From Oscillospiraceae bacterium (lineage in GTDB: Bacteria; Bacillota; Clostridia; Oscillospirales; Oscillospiraceae), in assembly GCA_009776905.1 (NCBI GenBank), contig WRMX01000055.1, positions 1 through 6,552 of the forward strand: 6,552 nt of DNA, read 5' to 3'. Positions 5,200-6,552 of the stretch are shown in pieces (within the stretch, counting starts at the first letter, position 1; each line of letters starts with the position of its first letter). A program made the translations under genes and the position numbers. The notes under the pieces are model-generated. The model was not told the origin of the DNA. It ran no database searches and worked only from the letters and a program-made list of their open reading frames with translations.

Positions 5200-6552
5200 T
5201 CAATTCCTAACCCTGATGTGCACCTCGCGAAGCTGCTGCTCCGTCACATTGCCCGGCGCGCCGAGCAACAAATCCTGCGCGCTCCCGTTGAGCGGAAAAG
5301 CGATGACGTCGCGGATCGATTCCTCGCCCGTCAATAACATTACGATCCTGTCGATGCCAGGAGCCATCCCCGCATGCGGCGGCGCGCCATATTGAAAAGC
5401 GTTATACAACGCGGCAAACCTCGATTCCAGCTCCTCCTCCGAATACCCCGCTATTGCAAACGCCTTTTTCATAATTTCGGGCGAATGGTTCCGCACGGCG
5501 CCGGACGACAGCTCCATGCCGTTGCACACGACATCGTATTGATACGCATAGATCTCGAGCGGGTCTTTGGTCATCAACGCCTCCATCCCCCCCGCAGGCA
5601 TCGAAAACGGATTGTGCGTAAAATCTATTTTCATCGTTTCCCCGTTAAACTCATACATGGGGAAGTCCGTGATGAAGCAAAACTCATACGCATCTTTGTC
5701 CAGCAACTCCAAAGCATTGCAAAGCCAAGCACGTATCGATCCCGCATAGCCGTTGACCATGGGCAAGTCGTCGCAGATGAAAAACACCGTCTCGCCCTCG
5801 TTCATGCCCAGCATGGAAATGAGCTCGCTTTTCTCCTCAGCGGAAAGATATTTCTCGATCGGTCCCTTGAAATCGCCCTCGGAAAGCGTGAGATAGCCGA
5901 GCCCAAGCATCCCGATGCTCGTAGCGTGTTTGAGCGAGTTCTCAAAAAAGCTCCTCGGCCGCCCTGCGCAGTTGGCGACGATGCCCCTGACAGGCTTGTC
6001 TTTGAACATCGAAAATCCGGCATTCGCAAAAAACTCCGTCAAATCATGAATAATCAGCGGATTGCGCAAATCCGGCTTATCGGAGCCATACATGACCATG
6101 GCATCGTCATATCTGATCCTTCGGAACGGAGGCTTCGACACCCTCTTATCGGAGAATTCGGTGAAAGTTTTGTATAAAACCTCCTCCGCCACTCTAAAAA
6201 CATCATCCTGCTCCGCAAACGCCATCTCAAAGTCGAGCTGATAAAACTCGCCCGGCGCGCGGTCCAGCCTTGCGTCTTCGTCCCTGAAACAAGGCGCGAT
6301 TTGAAAATACTTGTCAAACCCGGAAACCATCAACAACTGCTTAAATTGCTGCGGCGCCTGCGGCAGCGCGTAAAACTTGCCCTTGTGACGTCGGCTCGGA
6401 ACAAGATAATCGCGCGCGCCCTCCGGCGATGACGCGGTCAATATCGGCGTCGTGATCTCGATGAAACCCATCGCTTCCATTGTCTTCCGAATGAAGCTGA
6501 TGATTTGCGAGCGAATGATTATATTGTCTCTAACCGCGGCATTGCGCAGGTC
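5200..6552 (-). CDS. aspS: Aspartyl-tRNA synthetase, C-terminal ~450 residues (N-terminus beyond window)
   Basis: This cytoplasmic enzyme charges tRNA-Asp with aspartate using ATP. The frame stays open to the right edge: the bases before the in-frame ATG at 6478-6480 encode DLRN...NIIIRSQIISFIRK, the conserved junction after the N-terminal anticodon-binding domain, so that ATG is internal and about 140 residues are missing. Counting from the edge, GFIEITTPIL (29-38) is around class II motif 1, SSPEGARDYLVPSR follows, QAPQQFKQ (65-72) is the usual aspartate/ATP pocket stretch, CFRDED (88-93) is motif 2, and GIDRIVMLL (399-407) is motif 3. The GAD insertion domain typical of bacterial AspRS lies between motifs 2 and 3 (around GIVANCAG). 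The ARLDRAPGEFYQLD and FTHNPFSMP wording is like alphaproteobacterial AspRS. The N-terminal residues that discriminate tRNA-Asp from tRNA-Asn are not visible. The gene is intact to its TGA stop. Confidence 0.97.
   Translation of the reverse strand, partial: DLRNAAVRDNIIIRSQIISFIRKTMEAMGFIEITTPILTASSPEGARDYLVPSRRHKGKFYALPQAPQQFKQLLMVSGFDKYFQIAPCFRDEDARLDRAPGEFYQLDFEMAFAEQDDVFRVAEEVLYKTFTEFSDKRVSKPPFRRIRYDDAMVMYGSDKPDLRNPLIIHDLTEFFANAGFSMFKDKPVRGIVANCAGRPRSFFENSLKHATSIGMLGLGYLTLSEGDFKGPIEKYLSAEEKSELISMLGMNEGETVFFICDDLPMVNGYAGSIRAWLCNALELLDKDAYEFCFITDFPMYEFNGETMKIDFTHNPFSMPAGGMEALMTKDPLEIYAYQYDVVCNGMELSSGAVRNHSPEIMKKAFAIAGYSEEELESRFAALYNAFQYGAPPHAGMAPGIDRIVMLLTGEESIRDVIAFPLNGSAQDLLLGAPGNVTEQQLREVHIRVRN

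Noticed and set aside
5374..6177. Plus-strand open frame of 267 codons
   Set aside because: It is fully antisense to aspS, is Arg/His-rich as expected of a shadow frame, and has no recognisable domain.

Overview
The window looks like a stretch of chromosome from an anaerobic, probably gut-associated Clostridia-type Firmicute. This is inferred from strong AGGAGG-type ribosome binding sites, moderate-to-slightly-high GC, a clostridial-style aconitase-superfamily hydratase, a tcdA/aspS neighbourhood, and short GC-rich palindromic repeats between genes. No 16S rRNA or other phylogenetic marker is present, so the assignment is tentative.

Layout, left to right: 122 bases of undefined lead-in; tcdA (+, 123-839), encoding the tRNA t6A37 dehydratase; a 444-base intergenic region (840-1283) holding a long inverted repeat and a compact multi-hairpin element; an alpha/beta-hydrolase esterase-like gene (+, 1284-2186, GTG start); six tandem copies of a 29-bp palindromic repeat that begin two bases after the esterase stop; a 13-bp-stem hairpin, an operator-like palindrome and a good promoter; a large aconitase-superfamily Fe-S hydratase gene (+, 2559-5129) carrying unusual in-frame repeat expansions; a 25-bp tandem duplication over its stop codon; and aspS (-, 5200 to the right edge), the C-terminal ~450 residues of aspartyl-tRNA synthetase, convergent with the hydratase.

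The genes do not form one operon. Two are housekeeping translation genes (TcdA modifies tRNA, AspRS charges tRNA-Asp). The other two are metabolic enzymes, each apparently its own transcription unit: the hydratase has a visible promoter, whereas the esterase has a clear ribosome binding site but no promoter I can defend. I see no mobile-element gene, CRISPR array, defence system, tRNA or rRNA.

The points most worth a second look are the hairpin-packed element at 924-1109, which can close on itself as a multi-arm junction, the 29-bp palindromic array at 2189-2362, and the repeat-driven low-complexity insertions in the otherwise conserved Fe-S hydratase.
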